A stretch of DNA of 64,000 nucleotides from DASVDE01 sp963740065 (GTDB lineage: Bacteria > Actinomycetota > Thermoleophilia > Solirubrobacterales > 70-9): assembly GCA_963740065.1 (NCBI GenBank), contig CAVUCS010000006.1, positions 383,141 through 447,140 of the forward strand, in the 5' to 3' direction. A program made the translations under genes and the position numbers. Shown piece after piece: positions 17,601 to 26,183 of this stretch (position 1 is the stretch's first letter; each line of letters begins with the position of its first letter). The notes below the pieces were generated by a model. It did no database searches and had not been told where the DNA came from. It saw nothing but the letters and a program-made list of their open reading frames with translations.

Positions 17601-17968
17601 TAGGGGCGACGATGATCTTCGGCGTCGTTTTCGGCCTCTCGATCGACTACGCGGTCTTCCTGCTGGTGCGGATGCGGGAGCACTTCGACCGCCACGGCGA
17701 CAATGCCGCCGCGATCGAATTCGGGCTGGAGAAAACCGCGCGAGTGATCACCGGCGCCGCGGCGATCATGATGGCCGTCTTCGTTGCTTTCGCGGGGGCG
17801 CCGATCGCGACGGTCAGCCAACTTGGCGTTGGGCTGACCATCGCGGTGCTGCTGGACGCCACGGTGGTCCGCATCGTCCTTTTGCCGGCGCTGATGTTGC
17901 TCGTGGGCGAAAGGGTCTGGTGGCTCCCCAGACGCCTGGATCGGGTTATGCCCAAAGTCAACGTCTGA
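14646..17968 (+). CDS. MMPL/RND-family membrane transporter, one-base frameshift at about 17181-17185
   Basis: Two RND halves. The first half has an N-terminal helix, a loop domain, a helix bundle with GVDYALLMVSRFREE, and a long helical outer region. The second half, after the frame break, has LSIDYAVFLLVRMREH and its own helix bundle. The frame from GTG 14646 stays coding to the C5 run at 17181-17185. The homologous continuation is the frame one base earlier, and one extra C joins them into about 1107 residues. MMPL proteins export lipids or lipopeptides by proton motive force; the mce operon next door fits lipid traffic. ATG 14724 is an alternative start closer to the first helix. It may be a sequencing error rather than a pseudogene. 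Confidence 0.8.
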
Positions 17969-17971
17969 GCG

Positions 17972-18757
17972 TTACTTCTGCTTCTTGCAGCCGTGCTTGG
18001 ATATCGCTGTCAGGGTGATGCCGTCTTTGAAGGTGAAGGCGCCGCGCGCCTTCAACGGCGACTTCTGGCACTTCCCGGTGATGTAGCTTCGCCTCTTGCC
18101 CCTGTACTTGAAGTTCTTCTTGATTGTGGCCTGGAAATCGGTCAGCGCGCCGGTGCCGCCGGCGATCAGCGGGATGTCGATATCCAGCCGTGGGCCGTAG
18201 CCCTGCTTGTTGTAGTTCTTGATCGTGCCGTTGAGGACCAGCGTCACTTGAACCGGGGCAGTGCCGTAGGTATGCAGCAGGATCGACGGCTTGCCGCCCT
18301 GGGGCACGCCGTTGAAGGCAGTGATCGTCTGGTTCTGGGTGAAGACCTGACTGCCGACGGTGATCAGCGCAATCGCTGAACCGAAGCCGATTCTCGCCTT
18401 GCCGCAGGCGGCGATCGCCGCATCGGTCGAGACGTTTTGGAGTCTCTCGGCGCTGCACGTCGGGACGCCCTTGGTGAACAGCTTGGTGTTCTTGTCGAAG
18501 TCGACCACCGCGCGCACCGCCGGCGAGGGGACGCCGTTGGCGGACGTTGTCGAGGTTGTCTTCGTGGTCACCTTCAGGGTGGCCGGCGTCGCCTTAGACT
18601 TCGAGAGCTTCTTCGGCGACAGCTGGACGTTGATTGCCTGGGTGTTGCCGTCGGGGCCAACCACCGTTGGGCCAAATGCCGCGAGCGCGGTCGAGCCAAC
18701 GACCGCGCCGGCTACACCTACCGCAAGGGCGAGTGTGAAAATAAGACGTTTGCGCAT
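17972..18757 (-). CDS. Secreted four-cysteine family protein, paralogue 3
   Basis: 261 residues from ATG 18757, chosen because GAGGAGT stands just upstream and a signal peptide follows at once (RLIFTLALAVGVAGAVV...ALA). The family pattern is present but diverged: GVPTC, AACGKARIGFG, ITAFNGV, IPLIAGG, GKRRSYITGKC, FTFKDGI and HGC. The N-terminal GFTPKKLP is reduced to LSPKKLS. The mature protein is rich in Thr and Lys with four cysteines. It lies between the MMPL gene and the mce operon on the opposite strand, and its end is 3 nt from the MMPL stop. Confidence 0.78.
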   Translation of the reverse strand: MRKRLIFTLALAVGVAGAVVGSTALAAFGPTVVGPDGNTQAINVQLSPKKLSKSKATPATLKVTTKTTSTTSANGVPSPAVRAVVDFDKNTKLFTKGVPTCSAERLQNVSTDAAIAACGKARIGFGSAIALITVGSQVFTQNQTITAFNGVPQGGKPSILLHTYGTAPVQVTLVLNGTIKNYNKQGYGPRLDIDIPLIAGGTGALTDFQATIKKNFKYRGKRRSYITGKCQKSPLKARGAFTFKDGITLTAISKHGCKKQK

Positions 18758-18945
18758 TGGCGTTACTCCTCTGTTCGATTTGCCAAAGCGCCTCCCGGTC
18801 CCATAACCGATCCGCACACCCAGAGTAGCGCGTTGAATTCCAGTTAAGTCCCGCCCAGGCACAAGCTTGCCCGGGGACGCCTCGGATACGATTCGCCCGC
18901 CGCTTCCTTCCGGATCGGAGGCCGGGGGACGGCAAGCGACGACTT

Positions 18946-20346
18946 GTGGCTGCTAATCCCTTAGGCGAGGAGAGAAGTCCGGCGTCCGGCCGGAGAGTCG
19001 CCCCCGTCCGAATTGCGGTCATCGCGGCCCTCGCCCTGGTGGTTCTCGCCCTTGCCTACATCGTCTTCGGCGGCAACGGCAGCCATAAGTACGCCTTCCT
19101 TTTTCAGAACGCAAGCCAGCTGGTCAAGGGGAATCAGGTGCTGATCGGCGGTTCGCCGGTGGGCACCGTGGACAGCATCGATCTGACCGACGACAACCTC
19201 GCCCAGGTCAACGTCACCGTCGATCAGGAGCTGCACGAAGGCACCAAGGCGATCGTTCGCGCCACCTCCCTCTCCGGCGTCGCCAATCACTACGTCTCGG
19301 TCAGCCCCGGTCCCAACAGCAACCCGCCACTGGATGACGGCGGCACCCTCGGCCTGGCCGACACCACGACCCCGATCGACATCGACCAGTTCTTCAACAC
19401 TTTCCCGGCGCCGGTGCGGAGGGGCCTCAGCGACTTCATCAAGGGCAACGCCGGCATCTACGTCGACCGCGGACCCGAGGCCAATCAGACATTCAAGTAC
19501 TTCGCCCCCGGCCTCAACCGCGCCCGCGCCTTCTTCGGCGCGCTCAACTCCGACCAGCGACTTTTCGAGCGCTTCGTGGTCAGCTCCAGCAAACTCGCGA
19601 CCACGATCGCCTCGCGCGGCGAGGACCTCTCCAGCGCCGTCGCCAACGCCAACGCGGCGTTCGGGGCGATCGCCAGCCAGAACGTCGCCTTCAGCCGCTC
19701 CCTGCAGCTGCTGCCGCAGGTCTTCCGGCAGACCAACACGACCTTCGTCAACCTGCGCGCCGCGCTCGACGACCTCGACACCTTCGTCGCCGCCGCCAAG
19801 CCGGCGACGAAGAATTTGGCGCCGTTCCTCGCCGACCTTCGCCCGGTTCTCTCCAAAGCGGTGCCGGTCTTCAAGAACCTGCGCCTCACCGTGCGCCGGC
19901 CGGGGCCCCACAACGACAGCGCCGAGCTCTTCGCGATCCTGCCCACCGTGCAGAAGCGCACCTCCACCGCATTTCCGCACGCCGCGCAGGCGATCGCCGA
20001 TTTCGAGCCGGATCTGGACCTCTGGCGCGCCTACGCACCGGACTTCTACAACGGCTTCGCCAAGCTCGGCCAGGTCACCGCCTTCTATGACGGCAACGGT
20101 CACTACGCCCGCGTGCAGCCGTCCGACCTCAACCTCTTCAACTACAACTCCGGCAGCGGTGTGCTCGACCCGATCCCGACCAGTCAGCAGTACGACGCCT
20201 TCAACCCGCCGCACGTCTTCCGCCGCTGCCCGGGCAGCGCCACCCAACCGGCGCCCGATGGCTCCAACCCGTTCGTCGACCCGCCGATCTCCGGCGGCGC
20301 CCCCTCGTCCACCTGCGACCCGGCCGACGTGCCACCCGGACCATGA
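18946..20346 (+). CDS. MCE-family protein, first of six
   Basis: 466 residues: polar start, one membrane helix (about 20-42), MlaD/MCE domain (about 47-125, with GGSPVGTVDSI), then a long alpha-helical region, and a Pro/Cys-containing tail with two cysteines. MCE proteins assemble as hexamers that carry lipids or sterols across the envelope; actinobacterial operons encode six different ones, as here. The GTG start follows a GC-rich leader that is divergent from paralogue 3. The stop overlaps the next start by 4 nt (ATGA). Position 1 of 6 corresponds to mceA, but orthology with mycobacterial genes is not shown. Confidence 0.9.
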   Translation: MAANPLGEERSPASGRRVAPVRIAVIAALALVVLALAYIVFGGNGSHKYAFLFQNASQLVKGNQVLIGGSPVGTVDSIDLTDDNLAQVNVTVDQELHEGTKAIVRATSLSGVANHYVSVSPGPNSNPPLDDGGTLGLADTTTPIDIDQFFNTFPAPVRRGLSDFIKGNAGIYVDRGPEANQTFKYFAPGLNRARAFFGALNSDQRLFERFVVSSSKLATTIASRGEDLSSAVANANAAFGAIASQNVAFSRSLQLLPQVFRQTNTTFVNLRAALDDLDTFVAAAKPATKNLAPFLADLRPVLSKAVPVFKNLRLTVRRPGPHNDSAELFAILPTVQKRTSTAFPHAAQAIADFEPDLDLWRAYAPDFYNGFAKLGQVTAFYDGNGHYARVQPSDLNLFNYNSGSGVLDPIPTSQQYDAFNPPHVFRRCPGSATQPAPDGSNPFVDPPISGGAPSSTCDPADVPPGP

Positions 20347-21866
20347 AAAAGGGACTGATCGCAGCCGGGGTCGTTGTGGTGGTCGTGGTGTTGGCCCTGC
20401 TCGTCTCCGGCGGCAATGGGGACGGCGGCTACACGGTCCGCGCGATCTTCGACAGCGGCGGCTTCATGGTCAAAGGCGAGGAGGTCCGCGTCGCCGGCGC
20501 CAACGTCGGTGAGATCGAAGAGGTCGGCGTCACCACTCCCGGCGAGGTCGCCAGCTACGAAGACGGCCGCTTCAAAGCCGCCCCGGGCAAAGCGGTGATC
20601 GTGATGAGAATCACCGACCCGGGCTTCGAGGATTTCCGCAGCGACGCCAGCTGCCTGATTCGCCCGCAGTCGCTGATCGGTGAGAAGTTCGTCGATTGCC
20701 GCCCGACGCTGCCTCGCGCCCCCGGCACGCCCCCTCCCCCGCCGTTGAAGAAGATCCCCGATGGCCAGCCAGGCGCCGGGCAGTACCTGCTGCCGGTGCA
20801 GAACAACAGCACCAGCGTCGATCCCGACCTGATCAACAACATCCAGAGCCTGCCCTACGCGCAGCGTTTCCGCATCATCTTCAACGAGCTCGGCGCCGGG
20901 CTGGCCGGCCGCGGGAGCGACATCGAGGAAGTCGTCAAACGGGCCAACCCGGTCCTCCGCGACGTCGACCGCGTCTTCAAAAAACTGCGCGACCAGCGTG
21001 TGCAGCTGGCCAAGCTCGCCGCCGACTCGGACGCGATTCTGCGTCCCCTCGCCCGTGAGCGCGCACACGTCGCCGGCTTCTTCAGCAACGCCGGCGCCGC
21101 CGCCCAGGCCAGCGCCGAGAAGGGCGCGCAGCTACAGGAGTCGTTCCGCAAGTTCCCCGAGTTCCTGCGCGAGTTCCGCGCCACGATGGTCAGCCTCAGA
21201 GGCTTTGCCGACGCCGGCACCCCGGTCTTCACCAACCTCGACCGGGCGACCCCCGCCTTCACCGAAGCGACGCGGCTCCTCGCCCCCTTCTCCCGGGCCT
21301 CGACCGTCGCCCTCAAGTCACTCGGCAACGTCGGCGAGGTCGCCGGCCCCAAGTTCCGCGATGCCGACCCGATCGTGAAGAAGACCCGCGACCTCGCCCG
21401 CAGCGGCGTTGTCCCGACCAGCAAGCTCGCCAAGTTCCTGGTCAGCGCCAAGAAGACCGGCGGCTGGAACGGCCTCCTCGATCTGATCTACAACACCACC
21501 GCGACGCTCAACGGCTTCGACCAGTACGGCCATTTCGCCCGCGGCGCCGTGCGCCTCACCAACTGTCTTGATTACAACTCAACTTCGGCCGGCCAAGGCG
21601 AATGCCAGGCTAATTTCAACGGGCCGGCGGCACGTGATTCCTCTTACGTCAGCAGTATCGAGCTCTACGAGTTGATCCAAAAAGAACTTGGCGAGCAAGC
21701 GGGTGGCACCACTTTCGACCCCAATGCCGCGAGCAAGCTCACCCCCGTGCCCGCCCCGGCTCCCGACCTTGGGCAGGGTGAGCAGCTCGACGGAGGCCCG
21801 ACGCGGGTCGCCCCCGCCCCGCCCCGCCCCCAGCGTGCCCTCCTCGACTACCTCCTGGGACCATGA
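20343..21866 (+). CDS. MCE-family protein, second of six
   Basis: 507 residues. An N-terminal membrane helix starts almost at residue 3 (LIAAGVVVVVVVLALLV), then an MCE domain with GEEVRVAGANVGEIEEVG. Inside or just after this domain lies an insertion rich in Pro (PGTPPPPPLKK, about residues 129-141) not seen in its neighbours. A long helical segment and a Pro-rich tail with PAPAPDLGQGEQ follow. Starts and ends with 4-nt ATGA overlaps, so it is translated together with the other five. Expected to occupy one distinct position in the hetero-hexameric MCE ring. Confidence 0.9.
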   Translation: MKKGLIAAGVVVVVVVLALLVSGGNGDGGYTVRAIFDSGGFMVKGEEVRVAGANVGEIEEVGVTTPGEVASYEDGRFKAAPGKAVIVMRITDPGFEDFRSDASCLIRPQSLIGEKFVDCRPTLPRAPGTPPPPPLKKIPDGQPGAGQYLLPVQNNSTSVDPDLINNIQSLPYAQRFRIIFNELGAGLAGRGSDIEEVVKRANPVLRDVDRVFKKLRDQRVQLAKLAADSDAILRPLARERAHVAGFFSNAGAAAQASAEKGAQLQESFRKFPEFLREFRATMVSLRGFADAGTPVFTNLDRATPAFTEATRLLAPFSRASTVALKSLGNVGEVAGPKFRDADPIVKKTRDLARSGVVPTSKLAKFLVSAKKTGGWNGLLDLIYNTTATLNGFDQYGHFARGAVRLTNCLDYNSTSAGQGECQANFNGPAARDSSYVSSIELYELIQKELGEQAGGTTFDPNAASKLTPVPAPAPDLGQGEQLDGGPTRVAPAPPRPQRALLDYLLGP

Positions 21867-23272
21867 GGAACCGCAGCGGAATCCAGGGAGTAGCGAGCAG
21901 CCCGGTTCTGGTCGGCGCGGTAACCGTGCTGGTCATCATCGTCGCCGTCTTCCTCGCCTACAACGCCAACAACGGACTTCCATTCGTCTCCACCTACAAC
22001 CTCAAGGCGCTGGTCCCCAACGGCGACGCGCTGGTCAAGAACAACGAAATCCGGATCGGTGGCAACCGGGTAGGCATCGTCCGCGGGGTCGTGCCGGTGC
22101 AGTTGAGCGGCGGCCGAGTCGCCGCGGAGTTGGACCTTCGCCTCGATCAGAAGGTCGACCCGCTGCCGGTCGACTCGACCCTGATGATCCGGCCGAAATC
22201 GGCGCTCGGGCTCAAATTCGTCCAGATCACCCCCGGCCACTCCAGCGAGGGCTTCGCCGCCGGCGACACGATCCCGCTCGCCGCCGCCCGGCCGGAGCCG
22301 ATCGACATCGACGAGTTCTTCAGCATCTTCGACGAGAGAACGCGGATCGCGATCCGCAAGAACCAGGCCGGCTTCGGCAATGCGCTCGCCGGCCGCGGCC
22401 CGCAGCTGAACGCCGCCTTCGGCGCCCTGCGCGACCTGGTGATCAGCTCGCAGCCGACACTCGCCATCCTCGCCGCCCCGTCCACCCGCTTCGGCGAGTT
22501 CTGGAGAGCCCTCGCCGCGTTCAACGCGGTCATCGCCCCGGTCGCCGAGGCCAACGCCAGCCTCTTCGTCGGCCTCGACGTCACCTTTGGCGCCTTCGCC
22601 CGCGTATCCCGGCCCTACATCCAGGAGACGATCGTCAAGAGCCCGCCCACCGAGCAGACGGCGATCGACACCTTCCCCGTCATCCGACCCTTCCTCAATC
22701 ACACGGCCGAGTTCTTCACCGCGCTGCAACCCGGCACCAAGGCCCTGGCCGACACCTCGCCGACGATCGCCGCCGCGCTGCGCGCGGGCGTCCCGGTTTT
22801 GAACGCCTCGCCGGTTTTCAACAACCAACTCGTGCCCACCGCCGATGCCCTGCTCGCTTTCCAGTCCGCTCCCGGCGTCTTCAACGGGCTCGACCTGCTG
22901 ATCGACCTCAACAACACGCTGAAGCCCGGGATCAAGTTCATCGCTCCAGCTCAGACCACCTGCAACTACCTCACCCTCGCCTTCAAGAACGTCGCCGATG
23001 CCGCCAGCGAGGGCAACGGCTCCGCCAACTGGCTCAACTTCATCTCCCTGGTGCCGACCAGCGGGACCAACAACGAGGGCTCGCCCGCGTCGGCTCCGGC
23101 CAACGGATCTGAGCGCGCCAATCATCTTCACTTCAACCCCTACCCGTACACGGCATCCCCGGGCCAGCCAAAGATCTGCGAGGCCGGCAACGAGAAGTAC
23201 GTCCCGGGGCAGACAGTGATCGGCAATGCGGCCAATCACTGGGGAACGACGACCAGAAACGAAGCCGGATGA
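21863..23272 (+). CDS. MCE-family protein, third of six
   Basis: 469 residues with a membrane helix (about 12-35, VLVGAVTVLVIIVAVFLAYN), an MCE domain around NNEIRIGGNRVGIVRGV, then the helical needle-like region and a C-terminal part with two cysteines (TTCNYLTL and KICEAGNEKY). The tail is acidic and Asn/Ser-rich. Coupled to its neighbours by ATGA overlaps. No lipobox is visible, so it is a signal-anchored protein like its siblings. Confidence 0.9.
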   Translation: MRNRSGIQGVASSPVLVGAVTVLVIIVAVFLAYNANNGLPFVSTYNLKALVPNGDALVKNNEIRIGGNRVGIVRGVVPVQLSGGRVAAELDLRLDQKVDPLPVDSTLMIRPKSALGLKFVQITPGHSSEGFAAGDTIPLAAARPEPIDIDEFFSIFDERTRIAIRKNQAGFGNALAGRGPQLNAAFGALRDLVISSQPTLAILAAPSTRFGEFWRALAAFNAVIAPVAEANASLFVGLDVTFGAFARVSRPYIQETIVKSPPTEQTAIDTFPVIRPFLNHTAEFFTALQPGTKALADTSPTIAAALRAGVPVLNASPVFNNQLVPTADALLAFQSAPGVFNGLDLLIDLNNTLKPGIKFIAPAQTTCNYLTLAFKNVADAASEGNGSANWLNFISLVPTSGTNNEGSPASAPANGSERANHLHFNPYPYTASPGQPKICEAGNEKYVPGQTVIGNAANHWGTTTRNEAG

Positions 23273-24774
23273 GCCGCCTGCCGGAGCGCGACATCAGGGC
23301 CCAGCAGCCGACCGGTCGGATCAGATGGCGACCCAGCAACGCCGCGATCGCAGTCGTCTTCCTGCTCGTCTTCACCCTCGGCCCCTACCTCGCCTTCACC
23401 AAACACGTTCCATTCACCAGCCGCGGCTACCAGCTCAAGGCGACCTTCTCCAACGCGGTAAACATCGCGACCAAATCGCCGATCCGGATCGCCGGCGTCG
23501 ACGTCGGCCAGGTAACCGGGGTTGGCCGCGATGGCAACGCCACCGAGGTCACCTTCACCGTCAGCGACCCCGGCCGGCCGATCCACACCGACGCCTTCGC
23601 CCAGATCCGCCCGCGGATCTTCCTCGAGGGCAACTTCTTCATCGACCTCGACCCGGGCAGCCCCAGCGCGCCGGAGATGGACAGCGGCGCGACGATCCCG
23701 ATCAGCCACACCTCAACCTCGGTTCAGCTCGACGAGGTGATCACCGCCCTTCAGGCTCCCGTCCGCGCCGACCTGGCGCGCTTCCTGGAGAGCTATGGCA
23801 CCGCCCTCACCCATGAGCCGACTGCCGCCGAGGACGTCACTCAGGAGCCCGAGGTGAGGGGGGTGACCGCCGCCCAGGCTCTCAACAACGCCTTCAAATT
23901 CGGCGGGCCCGCCGGCCGCTACAGCGCCCAGGTGACCAACGCTTTGCTCGGCACCCAACCGGACGATCTCCCACAGCTCGTGGCCACGGCGGGCCGCACT
24001 TTCGCCGCTTTCGCCCATAACGAGGCAGACCTGCAGGGGCTGATCGTCAACTTCAACGTCTTCACCGGCGCCCTCGCCGCGCAATCGGCCAACCTCGCCG
24101 TCACGATCAACCGCTTGGCCCCGTTCCTGCAGACCGCCCGCGCCTCAATGGTGAGCCTCAACCGCACGCTGCCGCCGCTGCGCGCCTACGCGATTGAGAT
24201 GACGCCAGCGATCCAGAGGTTGCCCAATCTGATTGCCGCCTCCGGCCCCTGGCTGAAGCAGGCGCGCCCGCTGCTTTCCGGTAAGGAGGGGGGAGGGACC
24301 GCCAAGCTGCTGGCTAAGGCGACGCCGGGCCTCGCCGGCGCCGCCCAGGCGGGCAAGGCGAACGCGCTCCCCCAGCTCAACAAGCTCAGCCTCTGCACTT
24401 CGAGGGTCTTTGTCCCGACCGGCAACCAGACGATCGACGACCAGTTCAGCACCGGCGGGCCCAGCTATCGCGAGTTCTTCTACCTGTTGACCAACTTCGC
24501 CGGTGAGAGCCAGAACTTTGACGGCAACGGCCCCTACCTCCGCGCCCAGATCGGCGGCGGCCCGCAGCTGGTCCAGACGCCCAGCCCCGACGGCAACCTC
24601 CCCACGGAAAAGGCCTTCTTCTCCAACACGATCGAGGCGCCGACCGGCGTCCAACCCCAGCTGGGCGGCAAGCCACCGAAGAAGCCCGACGCCATCTGTT
24701 ACAAGCAGGCGGTTTCCGACCTCAATGGACCACTTGGCCAACCCGGCCCGCCCGATCCGACGGTGGTCCCATGA
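23269..24774 (+). CDS. MCE-family protein, fourth of six
   Basis: 501 residues. A longer charged N-terminus (about 28 residues) precedes the membrane helix (NAAIAVVFLLVFTLGPYLAF) and the MCE domain with SPIRIAGVDVGQVTGV. The helical region follows with a Gly-rich stretch (SGKEGGGTAK) and a tail with paired cysteines (LCTSR, AICYK). It has the same 4-nt overlaps as the other five. Shared GVDVGQV/GNRVGIV-type motifs show that the six genes arose by duplication, but overall identity between them is low by eye. Confidence 0.9.
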   Translation: MSRLPERDIRAQQPTGRIRWRPSNAAIAVVFLLVFTLGPYLAFTKHVPFTSRGYQLKATFSNAVNIATKSPIRIAGVDVGQVTGVGRDGNATEVTFTVSDPGRPIHTDAFAQIRPRIFLEGNFFIDLDPGSPSAPEMDSGATIPISHTSTSVQLDEVITALQAPVRADLARFLESYGTALTHEPTAAEDVTQEPEVRGVTAAQALNNAFKFGGPAGRYSAQVTNALLGTQPDDLPQLVATAGRTFAAFAHNEADLQGLIVNFNVFTGALAAQSANLAVTINRLAPFLQTARASMVSLNRTLPPLRAYAIEMTPAIQRLPNLIAASGPWLKQARPLLSGKEGGGTAKLLAKATPGLAGAAQAGKANALPQLNKLSLCTSRVFVPTGNQTIDDQFSTGGPSYREFFYLLTNFAGESQNFDGNGPYLRAQIGGGPQLVQTPSPDGNLPTEKAFFSNTIEAPTGVQPQLGGKPPKKPDAICYKQAVSDLNGPLGQPGPPDPTVVP

Positions 24775-26183
24775 CCGAGAGGGAACCCGGGGTGAGCAGA
24801 GCGCAGCACTTCCGCACCACGCTGGCGCGGCAGGCGCGCGGGCGCAGCAAAGACACGCTGGCGATCATCATTCTCGCCCTCGCCGGCATCGCGATGATGC
24901 TCTGGATCTTCACTCAGCAAAAAGCGTCGCTGCCGGCGTGGGCGCCCTTCGTTGGCCAGGACTACGCCCACATAACCGGTGAGTTCTCCACCGCGCAGGC
25001 GGTCACCCCCGGCCAGGGCCAGGCGGTGGACATCGCCGGCATCCAGGTCGGCAAGGTCACCTCGGTCGACCTCGAGGACGGCCACGCCGTCGTCGGCCTT
25101 GATGTCGAGCCCAGATACCTGGCGCTGATCCACCCCGACGCCACTTTGCTTTTGCGGCCGAAAACGAACCTCAACGACATGATCGTCGAGGTCGACCCCG
25201 GGATCGCCCCCGGCCACCTTGAGGACGGCGCCAACATCCCGCTTTCCCGGACCCAGCCGAATGTCAACTTCGAGGCCTTCCTCTCCACCCTCGACGGCGA
25301 CACGCGCCAGTACCTGCAGCTGCTTCTTGCCGGTGGCGCCCAGGGGATCGGCGGCCGCGGTCGCCAGCTCTCCTCGGCATTCCGCCGCCTCCAGCCCTTC
25401 TCCCACTACATCGCCGACCTCAACCGCGAGGTGGCCAAGCGCCGCGTCGCACTCGCCGACGTGATCCACAACTTCGGCCTGCTGACCACCGAGCTGGCGC
25501 GGCGCGATTCGCAGATCGAGCGCTTCGTCACCTCCTCCAAAGACGCCCTCGGCGACTTCGCCGCCGTGCAGTCCTCTTTGCAGGAGTCGCTGGTCGAGCT
25601 GCCCTCGACGTTGCAAGTAGCCCGCGAAGGCCTCGCCGCCTCCGACCGCTTCTCCACCGCCGCGCAGCCGGCGCTGGTCAAGCTGATTCCTCAGGCCCAA
25701 GCTCTCGGCCCCGCCTTCGATGCGACCGCGCGCTTCTTCCGCGAGACGACGGTGCCGATCCGCGATCAGATCCGCCCCTTTACCCGCCAGACCCGATCGG
25801 TCCTCACCCACCTCAGCCAGGGCTCCTCCGATTTCGAGAAGTCCGTGCAGGGCTTCGGCAACTCCCTGGGCGGGCTCAACGCCCTCTTGAACACCCTCGC
25901 CTACAACCCCAAGGGGAAGAAGGAAAGCGGCCTCTTCTCCCTCGCCTGGCTCAACCACAACTCCACCGCAAACTACGTGCAGGATGCCGGCGGCCCGGTG
26001 CGCCGGGCGCTTGTCCTGCTCAGCTGCAACGGCACCGTCCTGGCCAGAGGCTACGGCCAAGCTAGACCGTTCCTCAGAACCGTCCTCCAGGCGGCCAATA
26101 TCCCGACCTCCAGAGAGCTCCCCGACATTGCCCCTGACCCGCGCCTACCCAGCGGCGGCTGCGGCCCGACCTACGCCAGATGA
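24771..26183 (+). CDS. MCE-family protein, fifth of six
   Basis: 470 residues. About 30 charged residues precede the membrane helix (TLAIIILALAGIAMMLWIF); the MCE domain carries QAVDIAGIQVGKVTSVDL. In mycobacterial operons the fifth protein is often a lipoprotein, but no lipobox cysteine is present here, so it is anchored by its helix. The tail has two cysteines (LSCNG, SGGCGPTYAR). Both ends overlap neighbouring genes by 4 nt. Confidence 0.9.
   Translation: MTEREPGVSRAQHFRTTLARQARGRSKDTLAIIILALAGIAMMLWIFTQQKASLPAWAPFVGQDYAHITGEFSTAQAVTPGQGQAVDIAGIQVGKVTSVDLEDGHAVVGLDVEPRYLALIHPDATLLLRPKTNLNDMIVEVDPGIAPGHLEDGANIPLSRTQPNVNFEAFLSTLDGDTRQYLQLLLAGGAQGIGGRGRQLSSAFRRLQPFSHYIADLNREVAKRRVALADVIHNFGLLTTELARRDSQIERFVTSSKDALGDFAAVQSSLQESLVELPSTLQVAREGLAASDRFSTAAQPALVKLIPQAQALGPAFDATARFFRETTVPIRDQIRPFTRQTRSVLTHLSQGSSDFEKSVQGFGNSLGGLNALLNTLAYNPKGKKESGLFSLAWLNHNSTANYVQDAGGPVRRALVLLSCNGTVLARGYGQARPFLRTVLQAANIPTSRELPDIAPDPRLPSGGCGPTYAR

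Noticed and set aside
21848..23239. A 463-codon open minus-strand frame opposite the third MCE gene, and similar long antisense frames at 18961-20247, 24699-26060 and 26171-27331
   Set aside because: High GC removes stop codons from the antisense frame. The translations are Gly/Glu/Arg/Val-rich without domains, while the plus strand encodes clear MCE proteins.
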